A stretch of DNA of 64,000 nucleotides from Gordonia alkanivorans NBRC 16433 (lineage in GTDB: Bacteria > Actinomycetota > Actinomycetes > Mycobacteriales > Mycobacteriaceae): positions 1 through 64,000 of the forward strand of contig NZ_BACI01000016.1 of assembly GCF_000225505.1 (NCBI RefSeq), in the 5' to 3' direction. Made by a program: the position numbers and the translations under genes. The notes below the pieces were generated by a model. The model ran no database searches and was not told the DNA's origin. It saw only the letters and a program-made list of their open reading frames with translations. Below, in pieces: positions 1 through 6,206 of this stretch; position 1 is the first letter of the stretch, and the number at the start of each line of letters is the position of its first letter.

Positions 1-102
1 CCATACTGCCGATGGCATCGCATCCAGGTCGAACTCGATGAAAGCCACTTCATCGAGTCGATACGTCCCCGGCGAACCGCCGAGGGACGAGAGGTATGTC
101 AA
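1..102 (-). CDS. Partial hypothetical protein running off the left edge
   Basis: A reading frame on the minus strand stays open to the left edge and gives at least 34 residues, beginning LTYLSSLGGSP and including the acidic stretch DEVAFIEFDLDA. I place the start at a TTG (102-100) that overlaps the TGA stop of the upstream small membrane ORF in a TTGA arrangement, as expected for translational coupling. The frame is also open further upstream, so the start is uncertain. No family is recognisable from so short a piece. It is probably the next member of the type VII-like cassette. Confidence 0.35.
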   Translation of the reverse strand, partial: MTYLSSLGGSPGTYRLDEVAFIEFDLDAMPSAVW

Positions 103-227
103 GACGACGCCAGGTAACCGAGCAGAATTCCGATGCAGAAGGTCAGGATCGGGTAGGTGATGAACATCGACAGTTTGCCGGTGAAGTAGGTGCTCAGCTG
201 TCGCCATTTATTGTCGTCGTCAACCAC
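99..227 (-). CDS. Tiny single-helix membrane protein of the cassette
   Basis: A 42-residue ORF with a GTG start. It has a short polar N-terminus containing DDDNKWRQ and then one hydrophobic helix, FITYPILTFCIGILLGYLA, ending two residues before the stop. The ORF begins inside the last 34 bases of the 174-aa gene and its stop overlaps the start of the next frame, so it sits in an unbroken chain of overlapping genes. The coupling and the clean membrane segment are the evidence that it is real. No homology is claimed. A role as a membrane partner or immunity-type peptide is only a guess. Confidence 0.4.
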   Translation of the reverse strand: MVDDDNKWRQLSTYFTGKLSMFITYPILTFCIGILLGYLASS

Positions 228-718
228 TGGTCTTCCATTTCTCTGATCTCTGATTGGACTGTTTCCGCCGCCGACACGGTAGTCGTGGCAGTGAAAATTG
301 TCAGGGCCGACTGCCCGGTTGGGGTCCGGTAGGCCAGTTGCGCGCGGCGAACGCGCAACTCAGTGTCCTGTGCGGTGTACACGCCGTCGTCTGTGCAGAA
401 GTATCCGTCTCGGTCGACGGTGTGGCCGATGACCGTGGCATGCGGAAGAGCCGTGATATCGAGCGACGTATCGAGTACCGAGAGGCGAACCGGTTCGATG
501 TCACCGAGAGTGAAGTACTGAACAACCACGTTCGACACGAACATTGCTGGCGGCATCTCTGCGCGTAATAACACGCGACTTGCCATCGCACCGTGCGCGG
601 CGGAGGTCTCGAGGTCGTACCACGCTGGCGGCGGATTGAAAGTCAGCTCAGCCGACGTCGCCCGGAGTTCGGCCGTGGCCGCGAAGTTGGCGATTGCGTA
701 CTCGGGCGCCGCGATCAC
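194..718 (-). CDS. Hypothetical protein, possibly LpqN/Mog1-like fold
   Basis: 174 residues from a GTG start preceded by a GAAGGGG ribosome-binding sequence. It has no signal peptide and no membrane segment. The N-terminal half has PPAWYDL and SNVVVQYFTLGD. The second half alternates short strands (GHTVDRDGYFCTDDGVY, RVRRAQLAYRTP) and ends in a helix, SAAETVQSEIREME. This strand-rich layout, with a Trp after a Pro pair and an NVVV strand, recalls LpqN/Mog1-like proteins encoded near actinobacterial type VII systems. That is a resemblance judged by eye, not an established match. It follows the glycine-zipper protein and the 69-aa membrane ORF on the same strand. Confidence 0.55.
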   Translation of the reverse strand: MIAAPEYAIANFAATAELRATSAELTFNPPPAWYDLETSAAHGAMASRVLLRAEMPPAMFVSNVVVQYFTLGDIEPVRLSVLDTSLDITALPHATVIGHTVDRDGYFCTDDGVYTAQDTELRVRRAQLAYRTPTGQSALTIFTATTTVSAAETVQSEIREMEDQWLTTTINGDS

Positions 719-740
719 GAGTTTGCCGCCCCTTCACAGA

Positions 741-950
741 TCAGTTTGATATCGCACCTCCACACATCAGTCCTAAGAAGAAAGTGAGGCCGGACGGCAG
801 GCACGCCAGGGGTGTCCAGAACATGAAACTGGTTGTACTGTCGGACAGGCTGGTGGACAGCCTTCGTCGCAGACTTTTGTCTTGAGACCGAGGTTTCCAC
901 GGCGGCAGAGATTTCGGGTCGCCGTCACCAGAGTCAGCATGTCGCGCCAT
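741..950 (-). CDS. Small membrane protein, 69 aa, coupled to the glycine-zipper gene
   Basis: The ATG overlaps the TGA of the preceding 269-aa gene (TGATG), which strongly suggests translational coupling. The first 40 residues are basic and Ser-rich (SQDKSLRRRLSTSLSDS). A hydrophobic C-terminal segment follows (FMFWTPLACLPSGLTFFLG, then LMCGGAI), enough for one helix or a re-entrant pair. The frame continues from a longer open frame inside the upstream gene, so the start rests on the overlap. The gene fills what would otherwise be an unexplained 230-bp gap in the cassette. No family is recognised. The domain layout resembles the 42-aa ORF at the left end of the cassette. Confidence 0.45.
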   Translation of the reverse strand: MARHADSGDGDPKSLPPWKPRSQDKSLRRRLSTSLSDSTTSFMFWTPLACLPSGLTFFLGLMCGGAISN

Positions 951-1759
951 CAATCGAACCAACCTTTCACGACTTTCATTGCGTCGGATCCGGCTTTGCT
1001 GCCGATGGCGGCTCCGATTCCGGCTCCGATTGCCGTGCCGACAGGACCGGCAAACGAGCCCACCACGGCGCCTGCTGCCGCCCCTCCGATCGCTCCGCCG
1101 CCGACCGCTCCGACCACGGCGGTAACAGCGTCGCCACCATCTTGCTCGTCGCGATCGTACTTGCTCCATTCGTCGTAAACCGTCACCCCCAACCCGAGGA
1201 AGAATGAGCCTTTGGCCATCGACTTGCCGAGAGAGTTCATGCGTGCGACGTCGTCTGGACCCATTCCCGCTTGACCGACTGACCGCCTCGTCCGGCGGTA
1301 GGCCTCGGCGATGTCCTCTCCTCGTCGCTGAATGGCGGAGATAGCCGCGGTCGCCGCTGGCCCGGATAGATCACCTTCGAGCCCGAGAGCGGTCTTGATG
1401 TACTCGATTCGGGACGGGTCCAGTCCACTCAGTCTGCCCGCTCTTAGGTCCTCCAACTGTTGCGGCGTCAGCGCCATCATGCGCTCGAAACGTCCGCGTT
1501 GTTCGGGGGTGGCCGTGCCATCGCGGACCGCTTTGGCATCGCTTTCCGCGAGGTTGGGGTCGATGAGTCCTCGGTTCGAGGCCACAGACGGTGGCGTTAT
1601 GGCGCCGATCTCGCCGAGTGCGCCATTAATAGCATCCCGGGTCGCTGTCACGGTGTCGTCAGCCGCAGTTCCGAGGCGGATGAGAGCGGCGTGGTGCTCG
1701 TACGCAAGCCCGGCGTCGTACTCTGCACCTTCAGGCGCGCGCGCCTGATCGAAGTTCAC
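950..1759 (-). CDS. Cassette protein with C-terminal glycine zipper
   Basis: 269 residues from a GTG start, with GGAAG about a dozen bases upstream. The first 200 residues are mostly helical and charged, with no signal peptide. Residues about 190-205 include GSFFLGLGVTVYDEWSKY. The last 60 residues are an Ala/Gly-rich glycine zipper (GGGAIGGAAAGAVVG, then GTAIGAGIGAAIG) ending KAGSDAMKVVKGWFD. This architecture is seen in large WXG100-linked substrates and membrane-inserting proteins. It follows two WXG100/EspC-size proteins on the same strand, so a type VII secreted or membrane-active effector is a reasonable inference. No enzymatic motif is visible. Confidence 0.6.
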   Translation of the reverse strand: MNFDQARAPEGAEYDAGLAYEHHAALIRLGTAADDTVTATRDAINGALGEIGAITPPSVASNRGLIDPNLAESDAKAVRDGTATPEQRGRFERMMALTPQQLEDLRAGRLSGLDPSRIEYIKTALGLEGDLSGPAATAAISAIQRRGEDIAEAYRRTRRSVGQAGMGPDDVARMNSLGKSMAKGSFFLGLGVTVYDEWSKYDRDEQDGGDAVTAVVGAVGGGAIGGAAAGAVVGSFAGPVGTAIGAGIGAAIGSKAGSDAMKVVKGWFD

Positions 1760-1777
1760 TGTGTAGCTGCGGCTTCC

Positions 1778-2113
1778 TCAGTCGAGGATGTAACCATCCC
1801 CGTCTGCGAGGATGGTGCGGTTCTCGAGCGCGGTGATGGTGCCGCGGATGTCGGCTGCGCCCGTCCGCAGTGCGGCCGCGAGGTCGCCGTATTCGTCGGC
1901 GGTGTTCCTGATCCAGCTCGTGAGTCCAGCGGCGCGATTATCGGCCGGCGTTCTCGCCTCCCCGTGCCATTGCGCGCCTGTCAGATTCAGGACCGGGTTG
2001 CCTGCCTTCGGCGCTTCGACCTCCAGGTGTGCCTGGAGCCGAACAATGCCGAACGCGATTTGTGTCATGACCTCTGGTTTCCAAGAGGTCACCTCGCTAT
2101 AACTCGGAGGCAT
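1778..2113 (-). CDS. WXG100-like small helical protein
   Basis: 111 residues from an ATG five bases after the stop of the 131-aa gene. The size, the lack of a signal peptide and the two long helices flanking a central turn (LTGAQWHGEARTPADNR) fit the WXG100/ESAT-6 helix-turn-helix plan, with WHG standing in for WXG. The C-terminal helix is DLAAALRTGAADIRGTITALE. Together with its neighbour it would make a pair of small substrates, as in ESX loci. The WXG match is imperfect, so the family call is an inference from motif, size and context. Confidence 0.5.
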   Translation of the reverse strand: MPPSYSEVTSWKPEVMTQIAFGIVRLQAHLEVEAPKAGNPVLNLTGAQWHGEARTPADNRAAGLTSWIRNTADEYGDLAAALRTGAADIRGTITALENRTILADGDGYILD

Positions 2114-2118
2114 GAGTT

Positions 2119-2514
2119 TTACTGCACCGACAACAGGATGCTGAGTGGGACGACGTGATTCTTCTGGTCACCCTGACGCGTGGGATACGGAACGGCGTCT
2201 CGGATATGACCGGCGCTCTGACCGTCCGTTGCCACGGTGGTCTCCTTGGCGTCGACCACCAGTTCGGAGAACGCGGCGACTGCGCCGGACAGGTTAGCCA
2301 GGGATGTGGCGATGTGCTCGTCTGCGGTGGCGGCCACCACTGACATGTCGGCGGTCGCGCCTTTGAAGTTGCCGGCCAGTTCGCTGAACGTCGAAGACGT
2401 CCCCTCCAAGCCCGCATACGAGGACAGCTCGAGCGCCATCAGTCGCGACGCGCAGTTCGAGACATCCGACGCTGCGGTGTCGAGCGCTGACGGGTCAACA
2501 ACCAAGTCCGACAC
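2119..2514 (-). CDS. EspC-like type VII secretion target protein
   Basis: 131 residues. I chose the GTG at 2514 because an AGGGGGAT ribosome-binding sequence lies just upstream; the frame is open for 29 more codons. The N-terminus, VVDPSALDTAASDVSNCASRL, is the usual opening of the EspC/DUF2580 family of ESX-associated proteins (VDPxxLxxAAxxL). A predicted long helical hairpin follows to about residue 90, then a polar tail. It is the first gene of the leftward cassette. No ESX core genes (EccC ATPase, mycosin) are in the window, so the secretion machinery would have to be elsewhere. Confidence 0.6.
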   Translation of the reverse strand: MSDLVVDPSALDTAASDVSNCASRLMALELSSYAGLEGTSSTFSELAGNFKGATADMSVVAATADEHIATSLANLSGAVAAFSELVVDAKETTVATDGQSAGHIRDAVPYPTRQGDQKNHVVPLSILLSVQ

Positions 2515-2606
2515 AAATCCCCCTTTTGATGCCGCAGACCACCATAGATGTTCGGTCGCCACCCTAGTTCGGCAGGTCGCGGCCTTCAGATCTATGTCCA
2601 CAGCCC

Positions 2607-2674
2607 ACCGGCGAACCTCAACTCGACCCCCAGACCTCGATCGAAATCTGCCGGTCGAGTTGAGGTTCGCCGGT
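2607..2674 (-). terminator. Long perfect inverted repeat after the cyclase gene
   Basis: Two perfectly complementary 22-base arms, 2607-2628 and 2653-2674, are separated by 24 bases. The right arm touches the stop codon of the cyclase gene, so on the minus strand this forms a large hairpin immediately 3' of that gene and about 90 bases before the cassette's first start codon. It would act as a terminator insulating the two units. No clear U-tract follows, so it may instead be a remnant of a repeat or an insertion boundary. Confidence 0.55.
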
Positions 2675-3612
2675 CAGTCGTTGAGCGGCCCGTCGCGATG
2701 GGTTTCGAGCACGCGCGCCTTGAGGTGCTTGTATCCCCGGACTCGCAGGGAGGGCATCGATTTGAGGTAGAACCGGTCGTCGGCGCTGATCTCGTCGGCG
2801 ATGGTGTCATCGATGAGAGTGGTGCCGGGCCGGGCCGAACTCGCCAGCCGGGAGGCGATATTGACGGGTTCGCCGAAGACGTCGCCGAGCCTGGTCAGTA
2901 CCGGGCCGCGGGCGAGTCCGACGCGGAGCGGCGGGACGTGATCGTTCTCGGACAGTTCGTGGATTCGGATCGCTGCTGCCGCCGCGGCATGAGCATCCTC
3001 GAAGGTGAACATCACCGCGTCGCCGAGAGTCTTGACCACGCGACCGCCATGATCGACGACGACGTCGAAGGTGTCGTCCTCGAAAGACCCGAGAAGTGCT
3101 TCGAGGTCGGCCAGATCGATACGGCGCGAGAGGCTGGTGTACCCGACGATGTCGGCGAATCCGACGATCAGATCGAACTGTTCATCCGCGGAGTGATCGG
3201 CGTGGCGTTCCAGCGCCAGCGCCATGTGGCGTCGCCAGATGAGCTGCTGGACCTGGCCCAGCGCGGCACTCATCTGCTCGAGGGACCAGGGGATGTCGGG
3301 GTCGTCGGCGATCTCGCGAAGTTGGTCGGCCTCCCAGTCGGCCAGACGCGACATGGTCTGGCCGATCGCTCGTGCCATCGCGATCTGAGTCGACTCCGGC
3401 ATCGCCGCCGACGACGCGGCGAACATGCGCAGCGCGGCGACGTCACTCTCGGTGGCGACCTTGTCGTTGGTCGAGCGTCGCACGAAACCGAAAGCATTCC
3501 AGGCCTTCTCGGCGAAATCCGATTCGATGCCGAGCTCGGCGATCAGTTCGTCGCGCGTGTAGCGGGGTTCGTTGGCATCGTCGGCGGTGAGGGAGGGGGC
3601 GTCTTCCGGCAT
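2674..3612 (-). CDS. Class III adenylate/guanylate cyclase
   Basis: Makes cAMP from ATP in the cytoplasm. With the ATG at 3612 it is 312 residues; a GTG at 3630 would add six. An N-terminal helical domain (about 1-140), similar in layout to the autoinhibitory domain of Rv1264-type cyclases, precedes one catalytic domain (about 147-305). All canonical residues are present: metal aspartates D154 (FADIVGYT) and D198 (KTLGD), purine-selecting K194 and D244, and transition-state N251 and R255 (VNIASRL). K plus D predicts ATP specificity. No membrane segment is visible, and the enzyme should work as a homodimer. It has its own hairpin downstream. Confidence 0.88.
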   Translation of the reverse strand: MPEDAPSLTADDANEPRYTRDELIAELGIESDFAEKAWNAFGFVRRSTNDKVATESDVAALRMFAASSAAMPESTQIAMARAIGQTMSRLADWEADQLREIADDPDIPWSLEQMSAALGQVQQLIWRRHMALALERHADHSADEQFDLIVGFADIVGYTSLSRRIDLADLEALLGSFEDDTFDVVVDHGGRVVKTLGDAVMFTFEDAHAAAAAAIRIHELSENDHVPPLRVGLARGPVLTRLGDVFGEPVNIASRLASSARPGTTLIDDTIADEISADDRFYLKSMPSLRVRGYKHLKARVLETHRDGPLND

Positions 3613-3667
3613 GCAGAAAGTGTCTCGCACTGCCGGGCCGTTGGGGAGCGCAACGGCGCCAGGGCAG

Positions 3668-4837
3668 TCAGATCGCCAGCACGCCCTTCATCAGATAGGC
3701 CATTCGAGCGGCGAACTGCGGGCTCTGTGCTCCTCGGCGCATCCGCACGGCGTCGTTGACGACCGACAGCGCCGCGTGTACGGCGACCGCGCCCTGGTCG
3801 CGCTTGAGCGAAGGATCCACCTCGACGAGCAGATCGATCCACCGCGCGACGTAGCGCCGCTGGATGTCGAGGAGGTCGGTGGCGCCGGGTTGCCCGGCGA
3901 GCACGGACGAGTTGTTGAAGCTGACCGAGAGGTCGGGCGTGCTGGTGATGACGTCGACATAAGAGTCGACGAGTGCCGCCAGGAGCTTCGCCGGGTCGTC
4001 GGTTGCGCCGTACGCCGCCATCACTCCGGCGTCCAGGCGCGCGCCGCTGCGATAACCGATGGCTACCAGGATCGCCATCTTCGACGGAAAGTGTTTGTAC
4101 ACACTGGGTCCGGCGATTCCGACGGCCCGTCCGATCTCGTCGACGCCGACATCGGAGTAACCGCGGTCGGCGAACAGGGCGGCCGCGGCGTCGAGGATCT
4201 CGTCGCGACGCGACCGTGTGACACCGGATATCACCGGTGCGGTGTCGAGGGTCGGTGCGGTCGCCGGACTCAGGGTCAGCAGGCGTCGGACCAGCTTTTC
4301 GATCTCCTCCTGGGCGCGGGCGCTCGACATTCGCGTGTGATGGACGGTCAAACTGCCGCTGACACTCAGTATCGCCCACGCCAACTGGACCGCCTCGCGT
4401 TCGGTCAGGTCGTCGCGTCCGGTGAGGATCGCCGCCGCCCACTGTCCGATCACCTCGCGAATGCGCAGCGCGACCTGCTTGTTCTGCTCGACGGTCAGGT
4501 AGTTGCTCGTCCAGCGCCAGAGCGAGGCCGTCTGCGGACTCTCGACGGCAAGCGCGCACACGGTCGATATCAGCGTCACCGCGTCGTTGCCGTCGCGGAG
4601 GACGCGGTCGGTGCACGCTTCGAGGTCGTCGACACCGGCGAGGACAGCCGCGGCGAGGAGTGACTGCTTGTCGTCGAAATGCCGGTAGACCGACGGGGCG
4701 GTGACGCCCGCCGAACGGGCGATGTCGGCGACCGACACCCGCGCGTAGCCGCGCTGGACGAAGAGCGACGCCGCGGAGTCGACGAGCTGTCGTTTGCGGT
4801 CGGCGCCCTTGGTGCGGGTCGTCTTTCGGTCAGGCAT
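3668..4837 (-). CDS. Tandem TetR-family regulator, probable fatty-acid repressor
   Basis: 389 residues made of two full TetR units. The first helix-turn-helix is at about 15-60 (VSVADIARSAGVTAPSVYRHF) and the second at about 205-250 (VGVDEIGRAVGIAGPSVYKHF), each followed by a helical ligand domain. The ATG at 4837 (MPDRKTTRTKG) starts just before the first DNA-binding domain; the much longer open frame upstream lies antisense to fadA and is rejected. The gene diverges from fadA-fadB across 129 bp containing an inverted repeat, so it likely represses that operon and responds to acyl-CoA. Ligand and operator are inferred. Confidence 0.8.
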   Translation of the reverse strand: MPDRKTTRTKGADRKRQLVDSAASLFVQRGYARVSVADIARSAGVTAPSVYRHFDDKQSLLAAAVLAGVDDLEACTDRVLRDGNDAVTLISTVCALAVESPQTASLWRWTSNYLTVEQNKQVALRIREVIGQWAAAILTGRDDLTEREAVQLAWAILSVSGSLTVHHTRMSSARAQEEIEKLVRRLLTLSPATAPTLDTAPVISGVTRSRRDEILDAAAALFADRGYSDVGVDEIGRAVGIAGPSVYKHFPSKMAILVAIGYRSGARLDAGVMAAYGATDDPAKLLAALVDSYVDVITSTPDLSVSFNNSSVLAGQPGATDLLDIQRRYVARWIDLLVEVDPSLKRDQGAVAVHAALSVVNDAVRMRRGAQSPQFAARMAYLMKGVLAI

Positions 4838-4931
4838 GGTGAACAGACCATAGCGCACATTCGGCGGAGATCCAGACCGGCTGAGCACGGGGTATAGCCA
4901 AATAAGTGATTCCGCGTTAGCCTCGGTGAGT

Positions 4932-4946
4932 AACCAACTGGTGGTT
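4932..4946. promoter_or_regulatory. Candidate TetR operator in the fadA promoter region
   Basis: The imperfect palindrome AACCAACTGGTGGTT has arms AACCA and TGGTT. It lies 20 bases before the fadA GTG start, between the divergent TetR gene and fadA. Binding here would overlap the fadA leader and ribosome-binding region. The evidence is symmetry and position only. Confidence 0.35.
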
Positions 4947-4966
4947 CGTGTGAAAGGAACACTTTC

Positions 4967-6178
4967 GTGCCTGATCAAGCATTCATCTACGAGGCGATCC
5001 GCACGCCTCGTGGCAAGCAGCGCGGCGGTGCGCTGCACAGCGTCAAGCCGGTCGACCTGGTCTCGGGTCTGATCGACGAGGTTCTGGCCCGCCACGGCGG
5101 CCTCGATCCCGCCGACGTCAACGACGTCATCCTCGGTGTCGTCTCGCCGGTCGGCGAGCAGGGCGCGGTCATCGCACGTACCGCCGCCCTCAACAGCGGC
5201 CTCCCGGAGACCGTTCCGGGCACCCAGATCAACCGCTTCTGCGCCTCCGGCCTGGAAGCCACCAACCTCGCCGCGGCCAAGGTCGCCTCCGGCTTCGACG
5301 ACCTGGTTCTCGCCGGTGGCGTCGAGTCGATGTCGCGCGTCCCGATGGGCAGCGACGGCGGCGCACTCTTCACCGACCCCGCCACCGCCTACGACCACTA
5401 CATCGTCCCGCAGGGCATCGGCGCCGACCTGATCGCCACCATCGAGGGCTTCTCGCGCGAGGACGTCGACGCCTACGCCGCCGAGTCGCAGGCTCGCGCC
5501 GAGAAGGCTTGGACCAGTGGCTACTTCGCCAAGTCCGTCGTGCCCGTCAAGGACATCAACGGCGTCACCATCCTCGACCACGACGAGCACCGTCGTCCGG
5601 GTTCGACCGTCGAGAGCCTCGGCAAGCTGAAGGCCGCCTTCGCCGCCCTCGCCGACATGGCCGGCTTCGACGACGTCGCGCTGCAGAAGTACCCGAGCGT
5701 CGAGAAGATCAACCACGTCCACACCGGTGGCAACAGCTCCGGCATCGTCGACGGTTCGGGCCTCGTGCTCATCGGTAGCGAGGAGGCCGGCAAGCGCAAC
5801 GGCCTGACCCCGCGCGGCCGCGTCGTCGCTTTCGCCGAGGTCGGCTCCGAGCCCACCATCATGCTGACCGGCCCCACGCCGGCCACCGAGCTGGCGCTGA
5901 AGAAGGCCGGCCTGACTGTCGACGACATCGACGTCTTCGAGCTGAACGAGGCCTTCGCCTCGGTCGTCATGAAGTGGATGAAGGATCTGAAGATCCCGCA
6001 CGAGAAGGTCAACGTCAACGGTGGCGCCATCGCCATGGGGCACCCGCTCGGTGCGACCGGCGCGATGATCTACGGCACCTGCCTCGACGAGCTCGAGCGC
6101 ACCGGCGGCCGCTACGGCCTGATCACCCTCTGCATCGGTGGCGGCATGGGCGTCGCGACCATCATCGAGCGTCTCTGA
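4967..6178 (+). CDS. fadA: Acetyl-CoA C-acyltransferase (3-ketoacyl-CoA thiolase)
   Basis: Carries out the last step of beta-oxidation, cleaving 3-ketoacyl-CoA with CoA to give acetyl-CoA. At 403 residues it has normal thiolase length. The nucleophile is C92 ([10 protein letters not shown]). The C-terminal catalytic pair is H359 ([15 protein letters not shown]) and C389 (LCIGGGMG). The GTG start is supported by an AAAGGAAC ribosome-binding sequence. It is the first gene of an operon with fadB 28 bp downstream, equivalent to Rv0859-Rv0860 in M. tuberculosis, where the two proteins form a trifunctional complex. It is probably controlled by the divergent tandem TetR. Confidence 0.95.
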   Translation: MPDQAFIYEAIRTPRGKQRGGALHSVKPVDLVSGLIDEVLARHGGLDPADVNDVILGVVSPVGEQGAVIARTAALNSGLPETVPGTQINRFCASGLEATNLAAAKVASGFDDLVLAGGVESMSRVPMGSDGGALFTDPATAYDHYIVPQGIGADLIATIEGFSREDVDAYAAESQARAEKAWTSGYFAKSVVPVKDINGVTILDHDEHRRPGSTVESLGKLKAAFAALADMAGFDDVALQKYPSVEKINHVHTGGNSSGIVDGSGLVLIGSEEAGKRNGLTPRGRVVAFAEVGSEPTIMLTGPTPATELALKKAGLTVDDIDVFELNEAFASVVMKWMKDLKIPHEKVNVNGGAIAMGHPLGATGAMIYGTCLDELERTGGRYGLITLCIGGGMGVATIIERL

Positions 6179-6206
6179 CCTTCACAGAAAGAACTTCTGA
6201 AACACC

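Noticed and set aside
3668-6043. A 791-codon minus-strand frame covering the TetR gene and much of fadA
   Set aside because: Only its last 389 codons are TetR. The rest is antisense to fadA, with the repetitive Val/Gly/Asp composition that GC-rich codon bias makes on the opposite strand.
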